In this document: positions 45,867 through 54,592 of the stretch, one piece after another
Numbering within the stretch: the stretch's first letter is position 1
Layout of the letters: each line of letters opens with the position of its first letter
Origin: Armatimonadaceae bacterium
GTDB lineage: Bacteria; Armatimonadota; Armatimonadia; Armatimonadales; Armatimonadaceae
Direction: 5' to 3'
Length of the DNA: 64,000 nt
Assembly (NCBI GenBank): GCA_030447685.1
Contig: JAUJOK010000004.1
Location: forward strand, 1 to 64,000
The notes under the pieces: model-generated
What the model was told of the DNA's origin: nothing
The model's database searches: none
Seen by the model: only the letters and a program-made list of their open reading frames with translations
Made by a program: the position numbers and the translations under genes

Positions 45867-47585
45867 GTGAGCGAGCGGACGCCGCTTTCCGGCGAGGATC
45901 TGGTGGACGGCGCGGTGGATGTGGCCTGGTTCCATCGGGTTCACGCGGCACTGGGCGCGGACTGCTGGCCGAAGCTGGATGAGGCGGCCAAATACGCCTC
46001 CGGCGGAGGCGGGCACAAACGCGCCCAGCTTTTCGCCGATGCCATGCTGGGACGTGTCGGCAAAGTGGAACTATTGGCGCGCATCACGGAGAAACGTCAT
46101 CAGGACGCCGTCCGCGCTCTGGGTCTGCTTCCCCTGACCTCCTCCTCCCCTGCCGGGGGAGGGGGCCGGGGGGAGGGGTCAGACGAGATTCTGGAACGCT
46201 ACCGGATCATCGCCGAGTTCGTGCGGACCAGCCGCCAGTTCGGGTCGCAGCGTCAGGAAAGCGAAAAGCTGGCCGCGCGCATCGGGATGGAAAATCTGGC
46301 GCGCACGGCGGGCTATCCCGACCCGGCGCGGCTGGAATGGGCGATGGAGGCGCGCGCCGTCGCCGATCTGGCCGAAGGCCCGGTGCACGCTGCCGTCGGC
46401 GAGGTGACGGTGACGCTCCGAATCAATGCACTGGGCGAGCCGGACCTATCCGTAGCCAAAAACGGCAAGGCGCTGAAGGCGATTCCGCCCGCCACCAAAA
46501 AAGATGCCGCCGTCGCCGCGCTGGTTGTCCGCAAGCGCGATATTGAGCGGCAGGCGGCGCGCATGCGCCTTTCCCTGGAAAACGCCATGTGCCGGGGCGA
46601 CCTGTTTGCCGGTGCGGAGCTGCGCACTCTCTTTACCCATCCCGTGCTCGCGCCCCTGCTCCGCAACCTGGTTTTCATTGGCTCGGAGGGGCTGGCAGGC
46701 TATCCGACGGCGGACGGGCAAGATATAGAAGATCACACCGGAACCCGAACCGCCGTCCTGGACGACGCCACGCTGCGTGTGGCGCATCCGCACGACCTGC
46801 TGCAAACTGGTCAGTGGCATCTGTGGCAGCGCGACTGCTTTTTGCGCGAGCGGGTGCAGCCGTTCAAGCAGGTCTTTCGTGAACTCTATATATTGACGGA
46901 CATGGAAACCGGCGACGGTACGCTCGCGCGCCGCTACGCGGGGCATCAGGTGAACCCGAAGCAGGCGCTGGTACTGCTGGGCAAACGTGGCTGGGTCAGC
47001 AACCCTGAAGAGGGCGATGTCCGACGCACATTCCACGATGCACACCTCACCGCCTGGCTCACCTTCGATTATGGTTGGACCACGCCCGGCGAGGTCGAGG
47101 GGCTGACGGTGGACGAAATCCGGTTTACCCGGCGCGGCGACTGGAAACCGCTGCCGCTTCGGGAGATTCCGCCGCGCCTTTTCAGCGAGGCGATGCGCGA
47201 TCTGGACATGGTGGTCAGCGTGGCGCATCAGGGCGGGGTAGACCCGGAAGCCAGCGCCTCCACTGTGGAGATGCGAGCCTCCCTTCTGCGGGAAGCCTGC
47301 GGCCTGCTGCGCCTATCCAACGTCCGGTTCCAGGGCGCGCACGCGCTCATTGACGGCGAACTCGGAACCTACAGCGTCCATCTGGGCAGCGCTGTCGTCC
47401 ACCGTCAGCCGGGCGGGCATCTGTGCATCGTTCCCGTCCATTCGCAGCACCGGGGCCGCCTATTCCTGCCGTTCGCAGACGACGATCCCCGAACCGCCGA
47501 GGTCGTTTCTAAAGTCCTGCTGCTCGCCAAAGACACAGAAATCAAAGACCCGACCATTCTGGAACAGATTCTGGTGGCTCGCTGA
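45867..47585 (+). CDS. DUF4132 locus, C-terminal piece with the DUF4132 core
   Basis: About 572 codons, ending at the real stop. It contains the DUF4132 core from about residue 290 on (DDATLRVAHPHDLLQTGQWHLWQRD; ELYILTDMETGDGTLARRYAGHQV; LLGKRGWVSNPEEGDVRRTFH). Residues ~92-107 (SSSPAGGGGRGEGSD) come from a GC-rich palindromic repeat inserted in frame. Confidence 0.65.
   Translation: MSERTPLSGEDLVDGAVDVAWFHRVHAALGADCWPKLDEAAKYASGGGGHKRAQLFADAMLGRVGKVELLARITEKRHQDAVRALGLLPLTSSSPAGGGGRGEGSDEILERYRIIAEFVRTSRQFGSQRQESEKLAARIGMENLARTAGYPDPARLEWAMEARAVADLAEGPVHAAVGEVTVTLRINALGEPDLSVAKNGKALKAIPPATKKDAAVAALVVRKRDIERQAARMRLSLENAMCRGDLFAGAELRTLFTHPVLAPLLRNLVFIGSEGLAGYPTADGQDIEDHTGTRTAVLDDATLRVAHPHDLLQTGQWHLWQRDCFLRERVQPFKQVFRELYILTDMETGDGTLARRYAGHQVNPKQALVLLGKRGWVSNPEEGDVRRTFHDAHLTAWLTFDYGWTTPGEVEGLTVDEIRFTRRGDWKPLPLREIPPRLFSEAMRDLDMVVSVAHQGGVDPEASASTVEMRASLLREACGLLRLSNVRFQGAHALIDGELGTYSVHLGSAVVHRQPGGHLCIVPVHSQHRGRLFLPFADDDPRTAEVVSKVLLLAKDTEIKDPTILEQILVAR
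46142..46180. repeat. GC-rich palindromic repeat inside coding sequence
   Basis: CCTCCCC-TGC-CGGGGGAGG followed by GGGCCGGGGGGAGGGG. Composition and motif resemble the arms of the inverted repeat at 62.7 kb and the hairpin at 18.0 kb. It adds a Gly-rich linker to the DUF4132 protein. Confidence 0.5.
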
Positions 47586-47597
47586 CGGCGAATTTCG

Positions 47598-49127
47598 TCA
47601 CCAGAGCAGCGTATCGGCACGCCATCGAGAAAGATGGAACGACGGCCAGCTTTGCTGCGAAGCCGCGCGTTCCCTCTGCTCCCGGCGCTGCCTCAGATGC
47701 GCGCCAAGCGCAAGCGCGGCAGCGCCCGGAAGCGTTTTTGCGGCGGGCACGAGCACGGGCGCAGCATCATCGGATAGGCTGCTCAGGTACATCGCATCCA
47801 GCTTTCCCGTGGCCGCATAGCGCGCCAGGTTCCGGCGAGCGATAAAGGCGTCCGGGTTGATCAGATTCAGCGTCGCGAGAAAGCCAAAGGCGACAGCGAA
47901 TCCTCCCAGCGCATACCGATTCGCGCGCAGCCACAACGCAAGGACCATCCCCACCAGCGCGACCGCCAGCCAGCCCATGAAGACATGGACGTACAGTCGG
48001 ATTTCGGTGAAGCCATAGGCGTTTTCATACAGCAGCAGCCGCTGGAACGCCGAAACCAGCAGAACGAGCGTCAGCGCGACCAGATGGCTGGCGAGGCTGT
48101 TGAAGCGATAGGCCGCCGCTTCCGTTTCGCGGCGCGTACTGCGGTGCAGACCCAGTATCAGTGCGAGCGTCAGAACGGCCACCGCCACCAGTTCGAAAAA
48201 GCCGCGCCGGGCGTATTCGGCATAGGTGAAACCGGCTTCGGCGGCGACGTTCGCCTGTCCCCCGAACAGGTACGTAAACTGAATCGCGATGAACGCCCCG
48301 AACAGGACATTGACCGAGATCAAAACTGTCGCGCATTCGACCATCCCCAGCCAGCCCCGGGAAGGAGCGGCCTGGCTCGGCTCCGCATCCTTCGCACCGG
48401 AGCGCTGCACGGCATAGGCCAGTCCCCCGGCGATAACCCAGGCCGCCCCAATAACAACAACGGCTCGTTCCCAGAAGGTTTCCCAGCCGGGAGGCAACTC
48501 CAGACGCAACAGGCGGTCCAGGTACCGGGCGAACACCAAGTCGGCGGAGGCCAGCAGCGCGCCGAAGACGATCAGAATCGGAAGCGCCAGAAGCAGACCG
48601 CGCAAAACGGGCATCAGGTTCCGTCCCCCGCGCTCTTTAACCCGCGTCACACTCACCACGGCAGGAATGAGCGGCGCGGCCCGCACCAGCGCGTTCGCCG
48701 CCGTCCGCAGGGGAATGAACAGGAAGCCGCCCAGGCCCAGCGCCTCCACCCGCCCCGCCGCGTAAAAATGGGTAATCAATCCCAGCAGCAGGAGGCACGC
48801 CCCGATATTCAGGAACGTGAGAAAGGGGTTCGCCCGCACCGCCACCATTGCCGCGAAAAAGAGCAGCGGCGCGAAGAGCCACAGCGTGCCGCGCATGGGG
48901 CGAATGCCCTCGTGCCGCGCCAAAAGCAGCAGCGTCCCCATGAGAAGCAGCGTGAACAGTGGGACGTTTATGCCCAATGGCGTATAGTGGAAAAGCAGAT
49001 CGATGCTGCCCCCGAGGGCCAGAGCAGCGATCAGCAGCCGGGCCGGGCCGCGCAGACGTAGCGCAGCAGGGTCTGGTTTCGGTATCACAGCGGGCACATC
49101 CAGCCCCAGATCATAGGACGCAGCCAT
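47598..49127 (-). CDS. DUF4173-family polytopic membrane protein
   Basis: 509 residues with about twelve hydrophobic segments; LFGGQANVAAEAGFTYAEYARRGFFELVAVAVLTL is the DUF4173 signature region. The N-terminal 30 residues and C-terminal 40 residues are soluble. Function unknown. ATG 49127 has GGAGGAAA upstream. A consensus promoter with a palindrome over the -10 box lies ahead, so it is a repressed gene whose regulator is not in the window. Confidence 0.82.
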   Translation of the reverse strand: MAASYDLGLDVPAVIPKPDPAALRLRGPARLLIAALALGGSIDLLFHYTPLGINVPLFTLLLMGTLLLLARHEGIRPMRGTLWLFAPLLFFAAMVAVRANPFLTFLNIGACLLLLGLITHFYAAGRVEALGLGGFLFIPLRTAANALVRAAPLIPAVVSVTRVKERGGRNLMPVLRGLLLALPILIVFGALLASADLVFARYLDRLLRLELPPGWETFWERAVVVIGAAWVIAGGLAYAVQRSGAKDAEPSQAAPSRGWLGMVECATVLISVNVLFGAFIAIQFTYLFGGQANVAAEAGFTYAEYARRGFFELVAVAVLTLALILGLHRSTRRETEAAAYRFNSLASHLVALTLVLLVSAFQRLLLYENAYGFTEIRLYVHVFMGWLAVALVGMVLALWLRANRYALGGFAVAFGFLATLNLINPDAFIARRNLARYAATGKLDAMYLSSLSDDAAPVLVPAAKTLPGAAALALGAHLRQRREQRERAASQQSWPSFHLSRWRADTLLW

Positions 49128-49144
49128 AGTTTCCTCCAAAGAGA

Positions 49145-49161
49145 ACTTTGTTAAACAAAGT
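49145..49161 (-). promoter_or_regulatory. Perfect 17-base palindrome overlapping the DUF4173 promoter
   Basis: ACTTTGTT-A-AACAAAGT, symmetric around one base. It overlaps the last bases of the -10 box and the start point, the position for a repressor operator. Confidence 0.65.
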
Positions 49162-49187
49162 ATACATGCCTATGAGTGGCGTGTCAA
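49159..49187 (-). promoter_or_regulatory. Consensus sigma-70 promoter of the DUF4173 gene
   Basis: Minus strand: TTGACA (49187-49182), 17-base spacer, TATACT (49164-49159). Both boxes are near-perfect. Confidence 0.8.
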
Positions 49188-49237
49188 CCCGAAGGTCGCA
49201 AATCGGACCATAGCCTGTCAATCAGAATATCCGATGC

Positions 49238-49266
49238 TTGACCCCCCGTGTCCTATCGGCTACAAT
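49238..49266 (+). promoter_or_regulatory. Sigma-70-type promoter of the isocitrate dehydrogenase gene
   Basis: TTGACC (49238-49243), 17-base spacer, TACAAT (49261-49266), with the gene start 45 bases further. The intergenic interval of about 170 bases carries promoters for both divergent genes. Confidence 0.7.
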
Positions 49267-49310
49267 GCGGACAATAAACGCTCCCATTCTACATTCCCGA
49301 GGTGGTTCAT

Positions 49311-50372
49311 ATGGCCGCACCGACGACTACGACTCAAGAAGAACAGGCTTCCCCGCCGCAGGAGCCGAAGCCCTATACCGTAACGCTCATACCGGGCGAC
49401 GGTATCGGGCCGGAAGTGGTTGACGCCACCGTACAGGTGCTGGAAGCCACCGGCCTTCTTTTTGAATGGGAAACACAGGAGGCGGGGGCGGAGGTTGTCG
49501 GCAAATACGGCACGGCGCTTCCCGATCAGGTTGTCACCTCTATCCTCAAGAACCGCATCGCGCTGAAGGGGCCGGTCGCGACGCCCATCGGCACCGGGTT
49601 TGCGTCGGTGAATGTCACGCTGCGCAAGCGACTCGGCCTGTACGCCAACGTGCGCCCCGCCCGCTGCCTGCCGGGAATCAAGACCCCCTTCCCTAACGTG
49701 GACCTGATCGTCGTCCGGGAGAACAGCGAAGACCTGTATTCGGGAATCGAGCATGTGGTCGTGCCGGGCGTTGTCGAATCGCTCAAAATCATCACTGAGG
49801 TCGCCTCCACGCGCATCGCGCGGCACGCTTTCGACTACGCCCGCACGAACGGACGAAAAAAAGTGACCGCCGTCCACAAGGCCAACATCATGAAGCTTTC
49901 CGACGGCCTTTTTCTGGACTGCTGCAAACGAGTTTCCCGTGAATATACCGACATTGATTATGAGGAGATGATCGTCGATAACTGCTGTATGCAGCTTGTC
50001 ACGCGCCCGCAGCAGTTTGACGTGATGGTGATGGAGAACCTGTACGGCGACATCGTCTCCGATCTTGCCTCCGGCCTTGTCGGCGGCCTGGGCGTCACCG
50101 GCTCGGCTAATATCGGCCCGGATGCCACGGTCTACGAGGCCGTGCATGGCTCCGCGCCGGACATCGCCGGGAAAGGACTGGCGAACCCCACCGCCGTCCT
50201 TATGTCTTCCGTCATGATGCTGCGCGACCTGAACGAGACCGCCACCGCCGACCGCGTCGAGAAAGCCATCCTGTCCGTCTTCTCGAAGGGCAAGTATCTC
50301 ACCCGCGACCTGGGCGGCACCGCCACCACCGCCGAGTACGTCAGCGCCGTTATCGGCGCAATGGGAGCCTGA
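49311..50372 (+). CDS. Isocitrate/isopropylmalate dehydrogenase family, probably NAD-dependent isocitrate dehydrogenase
   Basis: 353 residues. [14 protein letters not shown] opens the beta-decarboxylating dehydrogenase fold; [15 protein letters not shown] and [15 protein letters not shown] contain the substrate Arg and the Ser/Asn pattern typical of NAD-type isocitrate dehydrogenase; [16 protein letters not shown] has the catalytic Lys; [27 protein letters not shown] holds the metal Asp residues; and [19 protein letters not shown] ends the coenzyme site. Start ATG 49311 has GAGGTGG. The ribbon-helix-helix gene begins four bases after the stop. Confidence 0.88.
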   Translation: MAAPTTTTQEEQASPPQEPKPYTVTLIPGDGIGPEVVDATVQVLEATGLLFEWETQEAGAEVVGKYGTALPDQVVTSILKNRIALKGPVATPIGTGFASVNVTLRKRLGLYANVRPARCLPGIKTPFPNVDLIVVRENSEDLYSGIEHVVVPGVVESLKIITEVASTRIARHAFDYARTNGRKKVTAVHKANIMKLSDGLFLDCCKRVSREYTDIDYEEMIVDNCCMQLVTRPQQFDVMVMENLYGDIVSDLASGLVGGLGVTGSANIGPDATVYEAVHGSAPDIAGKGLANPTAVLMSSVMMLRDLNETATADRVEKAILSVFSKGKYLTRDLGGTATTAEYVSAVIGAMGA

Positions 50373-50376
50373 CCCG

Positions 50377-50673
50377 ATGAGCCAGCTACTGGAACTGCCC
50401 GACGAAGTCTATGAAGCCGTGAAGCGGGCCGCCGACGCCAGCGGAACGAGCATGGCAGACCTGATCCGCCAACGTTTCGGCACGGGTAACGGACACACGG
50501 CTAACAAAATACAGGACAGCCGCACGGAAGAAGAAAAACAGGCCGCCCGCGAACGGTTCGAAAGCTATTTCGGTTCGTATGATAGCGGCGACCCGGATTC
50601 CTGCAACAACGACCGTATCGATGCAGACTTAGCCCGTGAGTACGGTGACAACCATGAACCTACCGATAGATGA
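50377..50673 (+). CDS. Ribbon-helix-helix (CopG-like) protein, possible antitoxin
   Basis: 98 residues. LLELPDEVYEAVKRAADASGTSMADLIRQRF is a ribbon-helix-helix DNA-binding domain at residues 4-35. The acidic tail ending in DRIDADLAREYGDNHEPTDR is shared with many antitoxin-like proteins. The partner gene starts six bases downstream. An antitoxin role is inference because the partner is not a known toxin type. Cotranscription with isocitrate dehydrogenase is possible. Confidence 0.6.
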   Translation: MSQLLELPDEVYEAVKRAADASGTSMADLIRQRFGTGNGHTANKIQDSRTEEEKQAARERFESYFGSYDSGDPDSCNNDRIDADLAREYGDNHEPTDR

Positions 50674-50679
50674 GATGCC

Positions 50680-50979
50680 ATGCCTGTTTTTCCATTAGTT
50701 CTTCAAAAAACGTACTACGAGCAGGGTTTCTTCAACGTTACCGTTGATTTCGACCAATACGTTCGCCAAAGTGACGGCTCTATCAGCTTGGTTATTGGTG
50801 AAGCAGGACAACGTATTCAAGGAAAAATCAACCGCCGCGCCAACATGAATGGTACCGCGCGCATCATGGGTGGACGGGAGTTGCGTGACTGGTTCAAGAG
50901 CAACTTTTCGGTGCTGGACAGAGTAGACGTTGATCTCGGTTCATCCGACGCAATTCATCTCTCCAAACCCAAACACTAA
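50680..50979 (+). CDS. Unknown small protein paired with the ribbon-helix-helix gene
   Basis: 99 residues, not recognised. The segment YYEQGFFNVTVDFDQYV, then INRRANMNGTARIMGGRELRDWFKSNFSVLDRVDVDLGSSDAIHLSK, is beta-rich with a helix near the end and resembles the B3-like DNA-binding domain of some restriction enzymes in pattern. It lacks PIN, RelE or MazF signatures. Genes of this size after a ribbon-helix-helix gene are typically toxins; here this is only a hypothesis. Confidence 0.5.
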   Translation: MPVFPLVLQKTYYEQGFFNVTVDFDQYVRQSDGSISLVIGEAGQRIQGKINRRANMNGTARIMGGRELRDWFKSNFSVLDRVDVDLGSSDAIHLSKPKH

Positions 50980-51032
50980 ATGATTCTGCCTACCACGAAT
51001 CGCTTCGCCCGGCGGCTCCGATAACCGTAATC

Positions 51033-53168
51033 ATGGACAACAACGACCCGTTTCTGGCCCGGCTTTACGACCGGCTCCACGACAGCCTCAACCAGCAGAA
51101 GTTCCGCCACCTTGCCCCCATGCCCATCGGGGTCGTCTTTCTGCAATGGCCGGAGATGACCGAGGAGGACATTCGCGGCCACTTCCGGCTGATGAAGCAG
51201 CTTGGCTTCAACGCCCTGAAGCAGATCATGACCTGCCCCGGCACCACCATCGCCCGGATTCAGCACATGGCGCTGGACGAAGGCATTATCCCCTGGTGGT
51301 ACGGCGAAGGCGGCTGGGAAGCGATTACAAACGAACTGCTGGACAAGCTGGACATCCCGCAGGATACGCCCATCAGCGACATTCGGCGGCACCCGCGCAT
51401 GGTGGAATACCAGACCCGGCTTCTGCGCGAGCGTATCGACGGTAAGCCCGTTCCGCCCGTCGGTCAATCCCCTATCGAACCCTACGACACGGTTCCGCAC
51501 ACGGTCGGGGTGGAGCTGGAAGCGCGGTATCATGCGCGGTTCGTGGAATGGCTGAAACAGACGTATGGAACGGTCGAGACGCTGAACGACGCCTGGAACC
51601 TGCGCCATGTCGGTATCGCCAAAGGAGGCGCACCCTGGACGACCTGGAACGAGGTGGCCGAGAACTGGGCGAAGCTGGGAACCAATGAATACCGCCACCT
51701 GCGCGATATTCTGCGCTTCAAGGCCGATGAGTATCTGCGGGCCGTGCGTTTGAGAACCGATCAGGCCCTGACCCACGACCGCAACGAGCCGGTACGCGCG
51801 GGCGGCGAGATGGGGCTGTTTTTGCCGTTCGCGGCGCGCGCCACGGACATGGAGGGCATCGCCGAGGAGATGGCGCGCGGCGGCTCGTTTTATCCGTCTA
51901 TCCACCTGGCCTGGCATTTCGAAGAAGTGGATTTTGAGATGGCGCGCACCGTCTACATGCAGGCATCCATCGCCGCCGACTGGTTCAAGGGCGGTTGGTC
52001 GGCGACGTGGGAATCGACGGGCGGACCACAGCAGTTATCGGGCGGCAAGGCGTGGGACCGGGAATCGGCGCTGAAGACGGCGGGCTTTACGGTGGACGCC
52101 GGAACGATCACGCAGCTTCTGCTCAGTTATGTTGCCGGGGGATTTCGCGGCGTGGGCATGTGGTGCTGGAATCCGCGCTCGGCGGGCTGGGAGGCGGGCG
52201 AGTATTCGCTGCTTGACCGAAACATGGAGCCGACGCCGCGGGCCATTCGCGCCGGGCAGATCGGGCAGGCGATGGTGCGGCTGCGTGACGAGCTATGGCA
52301 GGCGCGCAAGGAGCCGCTGGTCGGCGTTTTTCAGGACTGGGATAACGAGGCGATCTGGGCCTGTATCTCCGTGCCCAACCGCGACAAGTACAAGCACGTC
52401 CCCATCCATGCGCGCATCGGCGCGAGCCGCGCGCTGATCAACAGCAACGTCCCCTGGGAGCACGTGACGGCGAGCGACCTGCGAAACGGCCTGGCCGGAC
52501 GTTACCGGGTTATCTACCTGCCTGCCGTCATGGGGCTTTCGGCAGACCTGCTGCCCCTGCTGCGCGGCTATGTCGAAAGCGGTGGGCGCGTGGTCCTGGA
52601 TATGCCGGGCGCGTGGTATGACACCTTTGGCCGCCTGCTGCCCACCGGCAAAGGCTCCGACTTCGAGGCGCTTTTCGGCGCGACATTGGACGACTTTCAA
52701 TACGCTTCCAACGTCCCGCGCAGCATCGACGGTATGGCCGCGCGCGGCTTCGTCTCCTTCGTCACGCCGACCTCAGCCCGCGCCGTGGCGACGTTCGACG
52801 ATGGCCGCCGCCCCGCTGTCACCGAGCACGTCCTGGGCAGCGGCACCGCCGTCCTCCTTGCCTATGAAGCATCCCTGATGTGCTTCCGCCCCGGCGATCA
52901 GGCCGCCGAGACACTGCTGCTTCGTCACACGCTCGGTCAGTACGGCTCCCCCTATGCCTGCGCGGACGCCGTCGTCTACCGGCTGGCTGCCCCCGCCGCC
53001 GACCATTACTTTTTTATTAACAACGGCCCGGCCCGCGCCGTCACGCTCAACACCAAAAGCTTCCACTACCGCGCCGCCGCCGATCCGGTGACGGAAGAAA
53101 CGCTTGACTTAAACGCGCCTATTGCTCTCGAAGCCTATAGTGGGCGCTGGCTGCGCTGCGAAAAATGA
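51033..53168 (+). CDS. GH42-like beta-galactosidase family protein
   Basis: 711 residues without a signal peptide. Barrel part: GVVFLQWPEMTEEDIRGHFRLMKQLGFNALKQ, RYHARFVEWLKQTYGTVETLNDAWN, WSATWESTGGPQQLSGGK with the likely nucleophile Glu, and GGFRGVGMWCWNPRSAGWEAGEYSLLDRN. A Rossmann-like trimerisation domain follows (YLPAVMGLSADLLPLLRGYVESGGRVVLDMPGAWYD). In known GH42 enzymes the acid/base Glu follows Asn (NE); here the corresponding position reads GVELEARYH, so the Asn is missing. The activity might therefore differ. Its stop overlaps the next start (ATGA). Confidence 0.75.
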   Translation: MDNNDPFLARLYDRLHDSLNQQKFRHLAPMPIGVVFLQWPEMTEEDIRGHFRLMKQLGFNALKQIMTCPGTTIARIQHMALDEGIIPWWYGEGGWEAITNELLDKLDIPQDTPISDIRRHPRMVEYQTRLLRERIDGKPVPPVGQSPIEPYDTVPHTVGVELEARYHARFVEWLKQTYGTVETLNDAWNLRHVGIAKGGAPWTTWNEVAENWAKLGTNEYRHLRDILRFKADEYLRAVRLRTDQALTHDRNEPVRAGGEMGLFLPFAARATDMEGIAEEMARGGSFYPSIHLAWHFEEVDFEMARTVYMQASIAADWFKGGWSATWESTGGPQQLSGGKAWDRESALKTAGFTVDAGTITQLLLSYVAGGFRGVGMWCWNPRSAGWEAGEYSLLDRNMEPTPRAIRAGQIGQAMVRLRDELWQARKEPLVGVFQDWDNEAIWACISVPNRDKYKHVPIHARIGASRALINSNVPWEHVTASDLRNGLAGRYRVIYLPAVMGLSADLLPLLRGYVESGGRVVLDMPGAWYDTFGRLLPTGKGSDFEALFGATLDDFQYASNVPRSIDGMAARGFVSFVTPTSARAVATFDDGRRPAVTEHVLGSGTAVLLAYEASLMCFRPGDQAAETLLLRHTLGQYGSPYACADAVVYRLAAPAADHYFFINNGPARAVTLNTKSFHYRAAADPVTEETLDLNAPIALEAYSGRWLRCEK

Positions 53169-54124
53169 AGATCGTCATTCTGGACTCCCACCCGATGGAC
53201 GCGGGCGACCTGGACTGGACGCCGCTGCGCACTCTGAGCGGCGACCTGGTTCTGCACGCACAGACCGCGCCCGAGCAGACAGCGGAGCGCATCGCGGGCG
53301 CGTCCGTCGTCTGCACGAACAAAGCGCCGCTGCCCCGCGCCGTTTTCGCCGCCGCCTCTGCTTCCGGCCTGAAGCTGGTGAGCGTGCTTGCCACCGGTTA
53401 TAACATCGTGGACGTTGCCGCCGCGCGGGAACATGGCGTCACCGTCTGCAACGTCCCCGGCTATAGCACACCCAGCGTCGCGCAGATAACTATCGCCCTG
53501 CTGCTGGAACTCACGCACCGGGTCGGGGCGCACGCGGCTTCCGTGCGGGCGGGCGCGTGGACGCAGGCGGGCGTGTGGAGCTTCTGGGATGGGCCTCTGG
53601 TGGAGCTATCGGGCAAGACGCTGACTGTTGTGGGGTTGGGCGCGATAGGCAGCCAGGTCGCCCGCATTGGAGCCGCGCTGGGGATGCAGGTAGTCGCGGC
53701 GCAGTTGCCGGGGCGTTCCACCGCCGACAGCCCCTATCCCCGCCTGCCGCTCGATGAGGCGTTTTCGGTGGCCGATGTCGTCACGCTTCATTGCCCTCTG
53801 ACGCCGCAAACGCAGGAACTGGTAAACGCGGAACGTCTCGCCCAGACGAAGCCGACGGCCTTCCTGCTGAACACATCACGCGGGCCGCTGGTGGATGAGG
53901 CCGCGCTTGCCGCCGCGCTGCACGCGGGCCGAATCGCCGGGTATGCCGCCGATGTGCTGACCACCGAGCCGCCCCCGCCGGACAATCCCCTGCTCCGCGC
54001 CCCGAACTGCCTTATCACGCCGCACCTCGCCTGGGCTTCGCGCGAATCCCGCCAGCGACTCTTAGACGCCACGGCGGAAAATATACGGGCCTTCCTCGAC
54101 GGCAGCCCACGCAACATAGTTTGA
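53165..54124 (+). CDS. D-isomer-specific 2-hydroxyacid dehydrogenase
   Basis: 319 residues. The NAD-binding motif is TVVGLGAIGSQVARIGAALGMQVV, followed by VADVVTLHCPLTPQTQELVNAERLAQTKPTAFLLNTSRGPLVDEAALAAALHAGRIAGYAADVL with the catalytic Arg, and EP plus H in TTEPPPPDNPLLRAPNCLITPHLAWAS. Glycerate or hydroxypyruvate dehydrogenase is the closest annotation. Coupled by ATGA to the glycoside hydrolase, so it may process a product of sugar breakdown. Confidence 0.9.
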   Translation: MKIVILDSHPMDAGDLDWTPLRTLSGDLVLHAQTAPEQTAERIAGASVVCTNKAPLPRAVFAAASASGLKLVSVLATGYNIVDVAAAREHGVTVCNVPGYSTPSVAQITIALLLELTHRVGAHAASVRAGAWTQAGVWSFWDGPLVELSGKTLTVVGLGAIGSQVARIGAALGMQVVAAQLPGRSTADSPYPRLPLDEAFSVADVVTLHCPLTPQTQELVNAERLAQTKPTAFLLNTSRGPLVDEAALAAALHAGRIAGYAADVLTTEPPPPDNPLLRAPNCLITPHLAWASRESRQRLLDATAENIRAFLDGSPRNIV

Positions 54125-54150
54125 CAAATTTTCCAGCAGGCGCGGCAGAG

Positions 54151-54556
54151 TCAGTTATTGTCTAAGGAGCCTATCTTGCGGCCATCTCGTTCGTAGTATA
54201 CGCGTACCTGGGCACCTCCGGGCGAGGTGTAACGTACTATATAATAACCAGGATGTTCTTTCTGGAACGGAGAACGGGTGTCCAATCCTTGCCGTCCCCT
54301 TTGATGTATTGTTTTCTCCACCCGCGTAGTAGCGCATCCACTTCGTGTTCGTGTTTGTTCCGCAGTTTCTCCACCTGCTTATTCGTCCGGTACGATACCT
54401 CATCAGCGTGTATACAAGGCACGAAAACAAACATCACGCCAAGGCACCCTCCCCAAACCGGAAGGGCTGTCGTTAGACCGACGATGAGCCACCAGGGTGC
54501 AAACCGAGAAGCTTTATCTACGGTATGCGTTCAGCAGGTAAATCAGGTCTATCCAT
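54151..54556 (-). CDS. Small membrane protein, frame disrupted twice
   Basis: Read from ATG 54556 (AGGAGAT upstream), MDRPDLPAERI, a missing base near 54524, then VDKASRFAPWWLIVGLTTALPVWGGCLGVMFVFVPCIHADEVSYRTNKQVEKLRNKHEHEVDALLRGWRKQYIKG, a missing base near 54277, and FQKEHPGYYIVRYTSPGGAQVRVYYERDGRKIGSLDNN, stop at 54153-54151. With both bases restored the length is divisible by three (135 residues). One or two hydrophobic helices are followed by a soluble tail. Family not recognised. Confidence 0.5.
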
Positions 54557-54592
54557 CTCGTAATCTCCTAATCCTTAAAAGACAACCCCTTC

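Larger units (their letters stand above)
42712..47585 (+). pseudogene. Giant DUF4132-family protein gene, several frame disruptions
   Basis: Joined across frames this is about 1620 residues of one DUF5724/DUF4132 (WGR/MolR-related) protein of unknown function. ATG 42712 follows GGGAGG. Frame changes: near 42751 (three A where two fit), 42910, 43248, 45565 (TT where TTT fits) and 45795; at 44996-44998 there is an in-frame TGA between HPPKNAA and FLIDAIEEI, consistent with a paired insertion and deletion. Middle parts are helical HEAT-like repeats (residues ~300-600), and the C-terminal end from about 46700 (AHPHDLLQTGQWHLWQRDCF...VLLGKRGWVS) is the DUF4132 core. All pieces are conserved-looking. 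Confidence 0.75.
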
